From Trichocoleus sp. FACHB-46 (GTDB lineage: Bacteria > Cyanobacteriota > Cyanobacteriia > FACHB-46): DNA of 49,670 nucleotides. The position numbers and the translations under genes were made by a program. Shown here piece by piece: positions 24,431 through 33,407 of the stretch (position 1 is the stretch's first letter; the number at the start of each line of letters is the position of its first letter). The stretch covers positions 1 through 49,670 of the forward strand of contig NZ_JACJOD010000052.1 in assembly GCF_014695385.1 (NCBI RefSeq). Reading direction: 5' to 3'. The notes beneath the pieces were generated by a model that worked only from the letters and a program-made list of their open reading frames with translations, ran no database searches and was not told the origin of the DNA.

Positions 24431-27400
24431 CTAGGCAAAGATCAAACTGTTGCTGTTGATGTCGCTCACTTGAATGCCAAGTAGCATTGCAGTTTCTTGA
24501 CCTGCAATGCTAATCACAGTATCGTTCAGCCTTGCCCCAACACCTTGGGCGATCGCCACTTGAGCGGGTGTGGTGCCACCACTAAATCTCAGGAGATCGC
24601 GACCTATCTCAAAATTGGTGATCGTGTCTATGCCCTCTGAGGCTACCAACTCAAACTGGTCACGACCTCTGCCGCCTGTGAGTTGGTCTAGTCCTGCACC
24701 ACCAATCAAGATATCATTGCCATGTCCGCCTAGAAGGGTATCATCTCCATCGCCCCCTCGCAGCAGATCATCGCCACTCAACCCTTCTAGGCGATCGCTG
24801 CCTCCTTGCCCGTTGATCACGTCCTTGGAGCCATTGAAACCTCTGACACGATTACCCAGGTCGTTGAGGAATGTGACTGAGTTGCGGTTAAAAATGGTGC
24901 GACGCTGACTATTGACATCAAAGACATCAAAGCTATCTCGGACAGCATTTTGGGCATTGAATAGGAGGTTGCCCAGTTTGCTCAAGTTCTCTAAATCTTC
25001 TAGGCGGAAGTTCTTGAGCGTAACTTGAGTTTGATCGTCGCCTACAAAGCTAATCACCAAATCGGTATCTTGTTGGGTCAGCAACAAGTTCCGGGCAGTT
25101 AAGCTTTCCCCATCAAACTTGAGTGTGTCAACCTCAGCGATCGCGCTGGCTGAGGGTCGGGTGTTTTTCCCAATACCCCCAAAATTGAGGATGGTTTTTG
25201 TGTCACCTAGAGCGATCGCAAAGCTGTTGTTTCCACCTGTAGCAAAGGCGGCAGGGTTGCGTGGGTCAAAGCTAGTAGTATCTATTTTGAGGAATTCAGG
25301 AAATGCAGTAGCGACGTTCTGCCAAGGAATGAATTTGAAATTGCTGCTGGCATTTTCGATCTCACCTTCATCGTTGATTGCCACAGCGGGATCGTTGTTG
25401 CCATCCTGTACCGCTAGCAAGCCAAAGGGAAACTGGGGGCCGAGCGGCACATTAATGATGTCTGCACCATCTGATTCTTCAACGCTGTCTACTCCATTGG
25501 AGCTGCCTACCGCAAAGCTACCAAGATAGTCGTTGTTGCCCTCTCGGCTAAAGACAGCGTAGGTGCTATCTCCCTGACTGGATGCCAACAGGTAGCCTGT
25601 ACCGTTGTCGGCATAGTAGATAGTTAGCCCTTCAACATCGGCTTCTAAGATGCTGCCATTGGGTTTGACTGCCTCAATCAGCGTACCAGTTGTGCCGCTT
25701 GTTGGCTCTGCTGAAAATTTGAAAATACCGCCGTTTTCTTGCCCCACATAAAGATAGCCAAGTTCACGGTCTGCCACCATGCCCTCGACTTGAGCATCTT
25801 CTAGCTCACCACCAGCAGGAATTGGAACGGTGAGGGTTCGCACCACTTTAGCACTAACGCCGCCTGCCCCATCATCGATTAGCTCTAACTGAGCAACCTG
25901 GCTATTTTCTCGTTGGCTGACGAAAACATAAGACTTGCCGCTAAACGGACTGGTGTAGGTGGCTAAGCCATAGGCTGTCTGTTCACCATCGTCAATGCCA
26001 AAGATGGAAGCAGGAATTTGGTTGCTGGTGATATCTGCGAGTTGGCGGGTGGTGGGATTCACCTGGTAGATCGCCAATGTGTCATTCTCACGATCAGACG
26101 CGATCGCTAAGTCTACTTTCTGCCCACCCACCTTGAAGCCGTACATTAAATCTACGTTGTTGTAGCGTACATCTCCTGGTTCTCCTGGCAGGATGGTTTG
26201 TAGAATTTGTCCATTGAGGTCATAAACGGACAAACCACCATCTTTCAGCGTGCCGATCACCAAACTTTGAGCTGCATCGGTGGGATGAACATAAATGGCT
26301 GGATCGTCGGCATCTCCTGGCTGTTGGTTGTTTGGTGGTTCATCCAGATCAACCACAGGTGGTGTTTCTACAACAGGAGTGACACCGGGAGTAGTTTCGG
26401 TGTCGATCGCAAAGGCGAGAACTTGCGTAAATTGAGTAGAGCTAAAGTTGTTGTCGCTGACTACAATGAGCGATCGCCGTCCATCGGGCAATGTGTCGCC
26501 CAGGGTAATGCCTTCGATATTGTCGAGGGTGAGGCCCAAGTCAGCAAAGTCAAGCAGGAGACTCTTTTGAGCCACAGGATTGACTTCTAACCCGGTTAAA
26601 CTATCGACGCTGCTCACGTCGGTGGCTCCCTGTAACTGTACCTGATAGAGCTTGATGCTGTTGCCAACTCCGGTGGAGAACGATCGCTCCAGGCTTAACA
26701 GGGTTCCGGTGTTGTCGAGTGCCAGTAAATCAACCAAGCCATTGGTTTTGAACTGACCCGCAGGCACGCTCTCTACCTCAACTGGGTCAGTGATGTAAAC
26801 AAATTCCCCGACGGGTTGTCCGGTAGTCAGGTCATATTTGAGAATGCGGGAAGGGCTGGCAACGCCTAAGCCTGCGGCTGCACCATCCTGTGCTAGAGCG
26901 TTTTCAGTAGCGGTGTAGAGAAAATGGCGATCGGGTGTGATGGTCAAGCTCTCAAACGCCAGGTTGTTGCGAATGCCTTTCGTGGGTGTGAAAGGCTGGT
27001 CAGCGTTGGTAATTGCTCCATCTCCATTGAGGTCTTGAAATGGGGTAGAGGGTAAGAATTTGTCAGGAATAGGCAAGGTGCTGAGTTGCTTGCCAGTCGC
27101 CAGGTCAAATTCATTCACAAATGGATTTGTCACCCGTCCTGCCACTGGATTGGCTTCTCCTTCTGAGGAGATGTAAACGGTTCCTTCATCCGTTAGGCCA
27201 ATGCCTTCGAGGTCAATGCTGAGGGCTGCAAACGGATTACCATTGGCATCTGTAAGGGTTGTGACATCTTGAAACGTGAGATCACCCGTGTTTAATCTAC
27301 CGTCGCTCAGATCGATCTGGAGGGTGTAGAACCGAGCGGGATTAAACTGGCTGCGATCGTCTGAAATGCTGTAGTAGACTTGCTTCTCCACGTCGTAGGT

Positions 27401-28660
27401 GATACCTGACAGTCCACCCACTTGAGTGCCCGCAAAGGTGAAGTTTGTCGGGAAGGTGACTTCGCCCAAAAACTCTATCTCTGTCACGCTTTGGCGATCG
27501 ATGTTTGGGGCGATCGCCACATCTGTCCACACCAAACGATGGTCAGAACTGGGAAACCCACCGGGAACATTGGGATTAAAGTTGCCAACTAGCGGAAACA
27601 AAGGATCTTCGCCGGGCGGCCAAAATACCCCTGCATCTTTAATTTCCAGGTTGGTAGAAGGGAGCACATAATCAGCTCGCAGGTTGCCAGGGGTTGTATC
27701 GGCAAAGTCTGCGGTGTCAAAGGCTGGATTGCCTTGATGGGTGGTATTGGCACCACCTTGCCGTGCCGCTGCATCGGGGCCACCTGCGCTCGACGGGGTG
27801 ACGGATGTATTAACCAGCGGATTTTCTAGCAGTTGTTGAATGGCAAAATCAACGCTGTCGCCATCAAACGGGTCGGCATTCTGATCGCCCATAATCACAA
27901 AGCGCGAACCAGAAGCCAAACCGCCCCCATTTCCCTGATCGTCGTAAATGTAGTCTCCTTTTCCAGGCGTAATGTAGTCAGCCCAAAAGCGGATTTCGTC
28001 GTGGTTGCGTTTGCCGTTGCGGTCTTCGGCTCCATCAAACACGGGCGGGGTGGGATGGCTAGCCAGAACGTGGATAGTTTCACCGTCTACTTCGATTGGT
28101 ACATCCCAGTGGCTTTTGGAGGAAAGACGGAAGATTTCTAGCTCCTCAGGAGAATACCAATCGTTGGGTGTAGGTGTGGTTGGATCATCAGGCAGCAGCG
28201 CCCCTGGCATGTCTTTCCACAGAAAGTTCTGGAATGTGCGAACTTGCTCCGTGGCGATCGGATATTTTGAATACACCACCATGCCAAACTGACCGGGAAA
28301 TGCGCCAAATCCTAAGGCATCATCACCCCCGGCGATCGCACCATTGTTATTCAGGTCAAATCCAGACGGAATCCCAGTGTTAGAAGGTGCAACATAGTAG
28401 TAAGGATAATCAACCGGATTAACTCCGTTTTGGCTGACGCTGAGGTAATTTTGCCGAAACAGATCAGCGGCTTGGTTGCCAGCATCATAGTCAAACTCGT
28501 TTACCAGCACCACATCTGGGTTGACTCGCTGGATAATTTCGGCGATCGTTTTTGCTTGTGTATTGTTCGGTGTAGATAGATCGGTGATTAGTTGCCCAAC
28601 GCTGTTGCGGTTTAAGGAAGCATTAAACGTAGCAAAGCGAATCGCTTCTGAAGAGGTCAT
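24431..28660 (-). CDS. Secreted EEP phosphodiesterase - esterase-like phytase - beta-propeller phytase - RTX chimera
   Basis: A 1,409-residue protein. ATG 28660 (MTSSEAIRFATFNASLN) is chosen because it begins at the EEP domain and has AGGA upstream; a longer frame from 28750 runs through a terminator. Domains in order: endonuclease/exonuclease/phosphatase (about residues 7-395; RFATFNASLNR, VNEFDYDAGNQAADLF, IMGDQNADPFDGD, GFPSSDHRLVWTD); an esterase-like phytase domain (about 400-760; FAGTQVGGLSGITYD); a 3-phytase beta-propeller (about 790-1160; DADDPAIYVHPTDAAQS); then RTX calcium repeats (GGDGDDTLLGGHGNDILIGG, about 1310-1350). There is no signal peptide, and the RTX tail implies type I secretion. 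It should release phosphate from phosphodiesters and phytate outside the cell. It lies downstream of the nuclease gene with a terminator between. Confidence 0.85.
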   Translation of the reverse strand: MTSSEAIRFATFNASLNRNSVGQLITDLSTPNNTQAKTIAEIIQRVNPDVVLVNEFDYDAGNQAADLFRQNYLSVSQNGVNPVDYPYYYVAPSNTGIPSGFDLNNNGAIAGGDDALGFGAFPGQFGMVVYSKYPIATEQVRTFQNFLWKDMPGALLPDDPTTPTPNDWYSPEELEIFRLSSKSHWDVPIEVDGETIHVLASHPTPPVFDGAEDRNGKRNHDEIRFWADYITPGKGDYIYDDQGNGGGLASGSRFVIMGDQNADPFDGDSVDFAIQQLLENPLVNTSVTPSSAGGPDAAARQGGANTTHQGNPAFDTADFADTTPGNLRADYVLPSTNLEIKDAGVFWPPGEDPLFPLVGNFNPNVPGGFPSSDHRLVWTDVAIAPNIDRQSVTEIEFLGEVTFPTNFTFAGTQVGGLSGITYDVEKQVYYSISDDRSQFNPARFYTLQIDLSDGRLNTGDLTFQDVTTLTDANGNPFAALSIDLEGIGLTDEGTVYISSEGEANPVAGRVTNPFVNEFDLATGKQLSTLPIPDKFLPSTPFQDLNGDGAITNADQPFTPTKGIRNNLAFESLTITPDRHFLYTATENALAQDGAAAGLGVASPSRILKYDLTTGQPVGEFVYITDPVEVESVPAGQFKTNGLVDLLALDNTGTLLSLERSFSTGVGNSIKLYQVQLQGATDVSSVDSLTGLEVNPVAQKSLLLDFADLGLTLDNIEGITLGDTLPDGRRSLIVVSDNNFSSTQFTQVLAFAIDTETTPGVTPVVETPPVVDLDEPPNNQQPGDADDPAIYVHPTDAAQSLVIGTLKDGGLSVYDLNGQILQTILPGEPGDVRYNNVDLMYGFKVGGQKVDLAIASDRENDTLAIYQVNPTTRQLADITSNQIPASIFGIDDGEQTAYGLATYTSPFSGKSYVFVSQRENSQVAQLELIDDGAGGVSAKVVRTLTVPIPAGGELEDAQVEGMVADRELGYLYVGQENGGIFKFSAEPTSGTTGTLIEAVKPNGSILEADVEGLTIYYADNGTGYLLASSQGDSTYAVFSREGNNDYLGSFAVGSSNGVDSVEESDGADIINVPLGPQFPFGLLAVQDGNNDPAVAINDEGEIENASSNFKFIPWQNVATAFPEFLKIDTTSFDPRNPAAFATGGNNSFAIALGDTKTILNFGGIGKNTRPSASAIAEVDTLKFDGESLTARNLLLTQQDTDLVISFVGDDQTQVTLKNFRLEDLENLSKLGNLLFNAQNAVRDSFDVFDVNSQRRTIFNRNSVTFLNDLGNRVRGFNGSKDVINGQGGSDRLEGLSGDDLLRGGDGDDTLLGGHGNDILIGGAGLDQLTGGRGRDQFELVASEGIDTITNFEIGRDLLRFSGGTTPAQVAIAQGVGARLNDTVISIAGQETAMLLGIQVSDINSNSLIFA

Positions 28661-28722
28661 AGGAAAGTCCTGATAGAGTTGGAAAATAGGGGCTGTAATG
28701 TTTTCGGTGTTGCAAAATTTCC

Positions 28723-28748
28723 AAAAAAGGGTGGATATTATCCACCCC
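28723..28748 (-). terminator. Rho-independent terminator between the two RTX phosphoesterase genes
   Basis: On the minus strand an 8-bp stem (GGGTGGAT/ATCCACCC, 3-nt loop) is followed at once by TTTTTT. It begins about 14 bp after the nuclease stop and ends about 60 bp before the phytase-chimera start, so transcription from upstream should stop or be reduced here. Confidence 0.8.
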
Positions 28749-28761
28749 AAGGCGCTTCACC

Positions 28762-31700
28762 TTAAGCAGCGACAAAATCGATCGCCGTAATGTTGTTAGT
28801 GGGAATGCCGTTTAGCGTTGCCAGCAATTCGTTGGTTGCTGTCACACGGATCAATGTGTCATTGGCATTGCTTGCGATCGTCAGTTGACCAAATGTGAGA
28901 TCACCTACTAGAGCTAGAAAATCTGTACCATCTTGGAAATCCTGAATGGTGTCTCTACCTGCACCTGCTGCTAGCACAAAGCGATCGCTACCATTACCAC
29001 CATTCAACGTGTCTTGACCTTGACCACCATTCAGGAGGTCATCACCATTGCCACCGTTGAGAATGTCATTGCTGATTTGGCCTAGCAGGATATCATTGCC
29101 ATTGCCGCCACTGAGGGTGTCATTGCCGTTACCCCCATTGAGGGTGTCGTTGCCGTTATCGCCGTTGAGTTCGTCTCTACCAGAGGTGCCGCTGAGCGTA
29201 TCCTCTCCATTGCCACCATTCACGACGTTGAGAGCGCTCGCCAACTCTGCACCAACCAGAACAGGATCATGATCCGAGGAGCGATAGGGGGTAGGCTCAT
29301 AAAGCCCAGCAGGATTGAATTCCTGGTTATAGTCTAAGATTCTGGGTTCATCGGTGTTGATGTGCCATTCGGTGGCTCCGGTGACCTGCTCGCTGAGGCT
29401 GGCAGTGCTTAGCGCATGATCTAATCGTCCAGACTGTCCCGCAAAAACATAGGAGTAGGGATTCTCAATGAATCTGCCTAACTCGTCTACCAAGCCACCG
29501 TTCCGCAATACGTCGATCGGGTCTTCTTCTCCGTAAGCGTTGAGATCGCCTAAAACTAAGACATCACTATCGCCTGTGGTGGTCTTTAGCTTATTCACGA
29601 AGCCGAGCAACGCTTCTGCCTGCTGTACGCGCGTAAAGTTAAATGCTCCTTGACCGTCTCCTCGGTCTGCGTCTAAACCTTCGCCGGTCCCACTCTTGGA
29701 CTTGAGATGGTTGATTACGGGAGTAAAGGTTTCACCGTTGGCGTTCAATACAAAGGTTTGAGCGACAGGCAGACGATTGTAGACGGCATCTGGATCGCTG
29801 AGTGCCGTACCTACTGGAGTGACAGTTTCAGGCTTGTAGATAAAAGCGACTTTAATTTCGTCTGTTCCCGTTCCAGTAGCAGGGTCACGGATATAGTCGT
29901 AGACTTTTGTGCCTAACGAGGCGTTGAGCCGATCAACCAATTCGGCGATCGCTGATTCTGAACCATCTCCATCATTTTCGATTTCAATCAGACCCACCAC
30001 ATCGGCATCAAGCGCCGCGATCGCACTGACAATTTTGGCACTCTGCCGCTCAAACTCTGCGGCTGTTGTCGCACCACGCGAGGTTGGGAAGCCACCGCCG
30101 TTACCATCGCCATTGAAATAGTTCAGTACGTTGAAACTGGCTACCTTGACATTGCCTCCCACTTCTTCAGGCGCGGCTGTGCGGGGATTAGAGTCAACGA
30201 AGTTTGGGTCTTCAGTGGGTTGTAATCGGTAGTTATTAAACCCGAAGCCCAAGACCCCGGTCAGTCCTGCCACTGTGCTGCCGACTCGTAGCGTGCCGTC
30301 TTCAGTCAAAAAAGGAACCGTCGCAGGGTTCTGAGTATTGCTGCCATCATCGAGCAGAATATCACGCAAGTTATTGGCATTTTGCTGCTCGGTCACAGCG
30401 GCAATGTTGTTTTCGTCGTTCTCGGTTTCAGTAGTCGGGATATCAGTCGGGTCAATGAATTCGGTCGGATTGAACAATCGTCCTTCTGACGACAGCACCA
30501 CTTCGCCAAACCGCCCCAGATTGAAGTTTTCAGTCACGGTCAAGGTTTCGGGGAAGGTGACCAGCATGCCCTCATAGCGCTCTAGGTCAGTCGCTGTGGT
30601 GACAGGCAAACTCGCCGCGATCGGGGTGACTACTCCGGAGCCAACGATGCTCAAGCCACTGATGTTGTCGAGTTGCGTCTGGTTAGAAAATTCTGAAACT
30701 CGCCCGGTGAGCCGCACCGTTTGACCTGCACTGACATCGATGCTGTTGGGCGCAAAGACAAAGATACCGTCTGAGGTGGCTGTATCGCCATCTCCTCCTG
30801 CCTCTTGCACATAAAAGCCATTCAATCCACTGCTACCCTGAAAGTCGCCCGTAACCACCGCTTCGACCGTCACGGTTTGCCCAACTTTAGTACTAGCTGC
30901 CCCGCTTCCCTGAATTTCATAAATTTTGGTCAGAGCCACATCGTTGTCGATCACACTGACATTGAGATTGGCAATCGGTGTGAGGCTGTTGGAATAAGCG
31001 GGGTCAGCGCTATTGGTGATGCTGTGGGTAATCACCCCAGTATGGGGAGAACCTTCTACTTCTGGATCATTGATGGCTCGAACCGTGATGGTTTGTGGCG
31101 TTGTATTTGCGAATGTCAGGTTTAGAGAGTTGAAGAAGTTGACGCCATCGGCGCTGATTTGAGTTTCTGCGTCAGCGGCGATCGCCACTTCTACGGCACC
31201 TGTAGGGGCTGTGTTGAGCGCGATCGTGTAGGTATCGGCGGTTTCACCCTGCTCGTTAACCTCAGTGCTGTTGTTAGATTGGGCGATCGTCACGCCTGCT
31301 CCAGTCGCCGGGGCAGCGCTATAGCTGCCTAATCCATCGAAGGTATCCGTCGCGAAGCCATCCCACTGCCCGTTGGAGTCAAAGGCATCAGTAGGATTGG
31401 TATCGCCACTAGTAACATTGCTGTCACGTCGCAGAGTGTTGTCTGCGGTGCTAGTTAGCCCCGTTCCCCATTCTGTACCAGGGTCAAACCCAATCTGACC
31501 AATGGAATCAAGAATTGTGCCACTGGTGCCACCCTGCCGGAGAACGATCGCATCATCTCCGTTAAACCAGCCTGCTCCGTTGGTTTGATCTGCCTGGGCC
31601 AAAATCGTGGCGTTAGCATTGCTTTGAGCGAGCACAAACACATCGCCCGCAGCCACACTGCCTGTTAAGGGAATAGTCAGCCCTGCGGTCAAGCTACCGT

Positions 31701-31824
31701 TGAAGTAAAACTGAACCACATAGTTACCAGCAGTTAGATCGATTGCTGACCCTGTGCCATTGAAAATTTCCAGGGCTTTATTGTTGCTGCTGCCCTCAAT
31801 GTATTCCGAGAAAAGTAGAGCCAT
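28762..31824 (-). CDS. Secreted ExeM/NucH-like endonuclease with lamin-tail, OB-like, EEP and RTX domains
   Basis: A 1,020-residue protein, ATG 31824 preceded by GGAG at 8 nt. Domains in order: lamin-tail (LLFSEYIEGSSNNKALEIFN, about 3-150); a spacer with a Calx-beta-like pattern (EQGETADTYTIALNTAPTGA); an OB-like region of the ExeM/NucH type (QTVTVEAVVTGDFQGSSGLN); the EEP nuclease (VKVASFNVLNYFNGDGNGGG, VVGLIEIENDGDG, PVINHLKSKSGTGEGLD, VLVLGDLNAYGEEDPI, YRSSDHDPVLVGAEL, about 550-860); and RTX repeats (GGNGNDTLSGGNGNDILLGQ, about 875-960). Metal and catalytic Asp, Asn, Glu and His residues are visible. It should degrade extracellular DNA after type I export. Lack of a signal peptide agrees with that. 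Confidence 0.9.
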   Translation of the reverse strand: MALLFSEYIEGSSNNKALEIFNGTGSAIDLTAGNYVVQFYFNGSLTAGLTIPLTGSVAAGDVFVLAQSNANATILAQADQTNGAGWFNGDDAIVLRQGGTSGTILDSIGQIGFDPGTEWGTGLTSTADNTLRRDSNVTSGDTNPTDAFDSNGQWDGFATDTFDGLGSYSAAPATGAGVTIAQSNNSTEVNEQGETADTYTIALNTAPTGAVEVAIAADAETQISADGVNFFNSLNLTFANTTPQTITVRAINDPEVEGSPHTGVITHSITNSADPAYSNSLTPIANLNVSVIDNDVALTKIYEIQGSGAASTKVGQTVTVEAVVTGDFQGSSGLNGFYVQEAGGDGDTATSDGIFVFAPNSIDVSAGQTVRLTGRVSEFSNQTQLDNISGLSIVGSGVVTPIAASLPVTTATDLERYEGMLVTFPETLTVTENFNLGRFGEVVLSSEGRLFNPTEFIDPTDIPTTETENDENNIAAVTEQQNANNLRDILLDDGSNTQNPATVPFLTEDGTLRVGSTVAGLTGVLGFGFNNYRLQPTEDPNFVDSNPRTAAPEEVGGNVKVASFNVLNYFNGDGNGGGFPTSRGATTAAEFERQSAKIVSAIAALDADVVGLIEIENDGDGSESAIAELVDRLNASLGTKVYDYIRDPATGTGTDEIKVAFIYKPETVTPVGTALSDPDAVYNRLPVAQTFVLNANGETFTPVINHLKSKSGTGEGLDADRGDGQGAFNFTRVQQAEALLGFVNKLKTTTGDSDVLVLGDLNAYGEEDPIDVLRNGGLVDELGRFIENPYSYVFAGQSGRLDHALSTASLSEQVTGATEWHINTDEPRILDYNQEFNPAGLYEPTPYRSSDHDPVLVGAELASALNVVNGGNGEDTLSGTSGRDELNGDNGNDTLNGGNGNDTLSGGNGNDILLGQISNDILNGGNGDDLLNGGQGQDTLNGGNGSDRFVLAAGAGRDTIQDFQDGTDFLALVGDLTFGQLTIASNANDTLIRVTATNELLATLNGIPTNNITAIDFVAA

Positions 31825-31885
31825 CGAAATCTCCGTAAAAGCTACGATCTGGTCACCGCCCCAACCCTATATAAATGTCACAGCG

Positions 31886-31915
31886 ACATTAAGGGATGAA
31901 TATCCCTCGATTAAA
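31886..31915 (-). promoter_or_regulatory. Candidate PHO box (weak)
   Basis: Read on the minus strand: TTTAATCG, 3 nt, GATATTCA, 3 nt, CTTAATGT, i.e. three 8-mers at 11-bp period. The outer two match YTTAAYYW at 7 of 8 positions; the middle one is poor. It lies about 62 bp upstream of the nuclease start. An AGGGAT/ATCCCT inverted repeat (31892-31907) overlaps it and is an alternative explanation. Confidence 0.3.
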
Positions 31916-32039
31916 AGGTGCGTAAATTTACTAAAATTTTCAAAGCACCTGCTATCCAAACTGTTTACAGCAGGTCTACCCAGATTCAGTTCACACCAGG
32001 ATTAGCCGAAAGCTCTCTGAATCACTGCGTTTGTCGGGA

Positions 32040-32323
32040 GGCGTTGCTGAAACAGTAATGAACTAAGCTGGCAGCGGCACCGTTCGATACCTTAGATAGT
32101 GGAGCAGCAAGTGCTGTGAACACTTCAACATCTCGACTGACTTGGAGTAACACAAAGTCTTGCGGTGCAACCGAGCTAGATAATGCCGGAGGCGAGTGTT
32201 CTCTCCTTCCACCGGAAAAAGTGGTTTGGTCTTCGCTTAACCCTGATTACTGGCCTACTCAACTATGAACTGGTACATCCTTCATGATTCATGCACGAGG
32301 TCTATTACTGTTTCAGCAACGCC
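32040..32323 (-). mobile_element. Internally deleted IS1-family element (284 bp)
   Basis: The left end is GGCGTTGCTGAAACAGTAAT and the right end is its exact complement (20 of 20). Between them, on the minus strand, is the C-terminus of an IS1 InsB-type transposase (LARLHRKTLCYSKSVEMLK, then LLLHYLRYRTVPLPA stop at 32063), but no N-terminal part. It resembles a non-autonomous IS1 derivative that could be mobilised in trans. No convincing target-site duplication is visible. Confidence 0.75.
32063..32220 (-). pseudogene. IS1 transposase (InsB) C-terminal fragment
   Basis: The fragment reads ENTRLRHYLARLHRKTLCYS, KSVEMLKCSQHLLLHYL and RYRTVPLPA before the stop. The LHRKTLCYSKS block is the conserved tail of IS1 DDE transposases in cyanobacteria. 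It has no start or catalytic Asp residues. Confidence 0.7.
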
Positions 32324-32332
32324 AGGAGTAAT

Positions 32333-32398
32333 TCAATCATCAACGACATTGAGGAGACGATCGCCATCCAAGTTGAGAATATTTTTTATGGCAGTCAT
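32333..32398 (-). CDS. 21-codon ORF with strong Shine-Dalgarno, cut short near the IS1 element
   Basis: CTAGGAGAGATTGAT precedes ATG 32398, and the frame reads MTAIKNILNLDGDRLLNVVD plus D, then TGA at 32333-32335, ten bases from the end of the deleted IS1. The ribosome-binding site is better than most in the window, so the start is probably real. Either it is a small peptide gene or, more likely, the head of a gene destroyed by the insertion. No family is recognised. Confidence 0.4.
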   Translation of the reverse strand: MTAIKNILNLDGDRLLNVVDD

Positions 32399-32932
32399 AT
32401 CAATCTCTCCTAGGAAACTAAAGGCGTCAGTAATCTCGTCTCTCACGCCTGACCCGGATCATCCCTATCGAGCGATCGCTGAGACTACTTACAAGTTAGG
32501 ACTACAAGCCTCAGCCGATGTGATGGTTAATTCCTGCCTATACGCGATCGATACATGAGTCGATGTGGTGCTTGGTTCTATTGGCACACTACGCTGTGTC
32601 AATTTTGTGTCCAATAAGGATGAAAGAATAGCTCTCACAGTATCCAAAGAGTCTCTAGAGCTTGACTTTAGATTTTGTTAATAATTAAACGAAGATTACT
32701 CGCTGCATAAAGAATACTTAACCTGACCATGTGACGCTAAGGTTGAGTCTATCGGAGGTGTGAGTTTTTACTTATCCATCTTGCTTCCCAAGATATAGGG
32801 CTCATCAGTTCTCGGTTGAGAGCATCATGATGTTGCTTCTTGTTTTAGGTAGCAAGGAGCATGTTGTGCTGCTTCTAGCCATAACTTGCTCAACCCAGCT
32901 TCTACAGCCTTAAACCTCACTAGGTTAAGGTG

Positions 32933-32970
32933 ACATAGATCACTGATTAAGTAATCACTCATATCTATGT
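32933..32970. promoter_or_regulatory. Nested palindrome upstream of the divergent hemF
   Basis: Outer arms ACATAGAT (32933-32940) and ATCTATGT (32963-32970) enclose the inner dyad TGATTA-AG-TAATCA (32944-32957). Two concentric perfect dyads could be an operator or an RNA hairpin in a long leader. It lies about 440 bp before the hemF start. Confidence 0.45.
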
Positions 32971-33007
32971 AGACAATTGTGAAAGAGTTTTAATTTTAGT
33001 TTCAGTA

Positions 33008-33140
33008 TTTTTCGGGAATAACTCGAAAAGCCCCTGAAGTAGTTCTCTGCGGTTTTTCATTCAAAGGAGGTTATCAAGAAAGATTGAAATTTATCTCACT
33101 ACTTTTCCGGAAGTAACGAGAGAAAGACTGAAGCACTCCT
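33008..33140 (+). repeat. Imperfect direct repeat (33008-33046 and 33102-33140) with hairpin
   Basis: Both 39-bp units share TTTTC(G/C)GGAA, TAAC, GA(A/G)AA, CTGAAG and a T(T/C)CT end, roughly 70% by eye. The second unit ends in a hairpin, ACTGAAG-CACTC-CTTCAGT (33127-33145). It may be regulatory; chance similarity cannot be excluded. Confidence 0.3.
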
Positions 33141-33407
33141 TCAGTGAATTCCGAAACCTTGAGAGCGAACTCGTATCATTTAGTGAGTTTCTGAGTGGAA
33201 CACTGAAAGCGCCATAACAGAGCGCCTGTGTCCCCTGGTTCAAGATGTGATTGAGCACATACTTGAACTTCAAACCAAGCAATTTTGCTAGCAGTATCTA
33301 CGCTGTACTGGGAGATTGAATTTTATCAATCTCTCGCAGATGCTTGCGCCTCCAGGGGAAAGTATCAATCACAATCGTCGTTATTTGCTTTTGAGAGGAC
33401 ATCACTC

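Larger units (their letters stand above)
32399..33407 (+). other. Long intergenic region upstream of the tetrapyrrole cluster
   Basis: About 1 kb without a convincing gene. Short frames such as 32402-32558 (NSCLYAIDT at the end) lack a family match or ribosome-binding site. The right half is AT-rich and holds a nested palindrome, an imperfect direct repeat and the hemF ribosome-binding site. It probably contains the promoter of the cluster. Confidence 0.5.

Noticed and set aside
28661-28750. N-terminal extension of the phytase chimera to 28750
   Set aside because: It would translate through the terminator hairpin and adds residues unlike a signal peptide; ATG 28660 starts at the EEP domain.
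32265-32558. 97-codon plus-strand frame overlapping the IS1 remnant
   Set aside because: It begins inside the IS1 element and runs through its end; no domain or ribosome-binding site.
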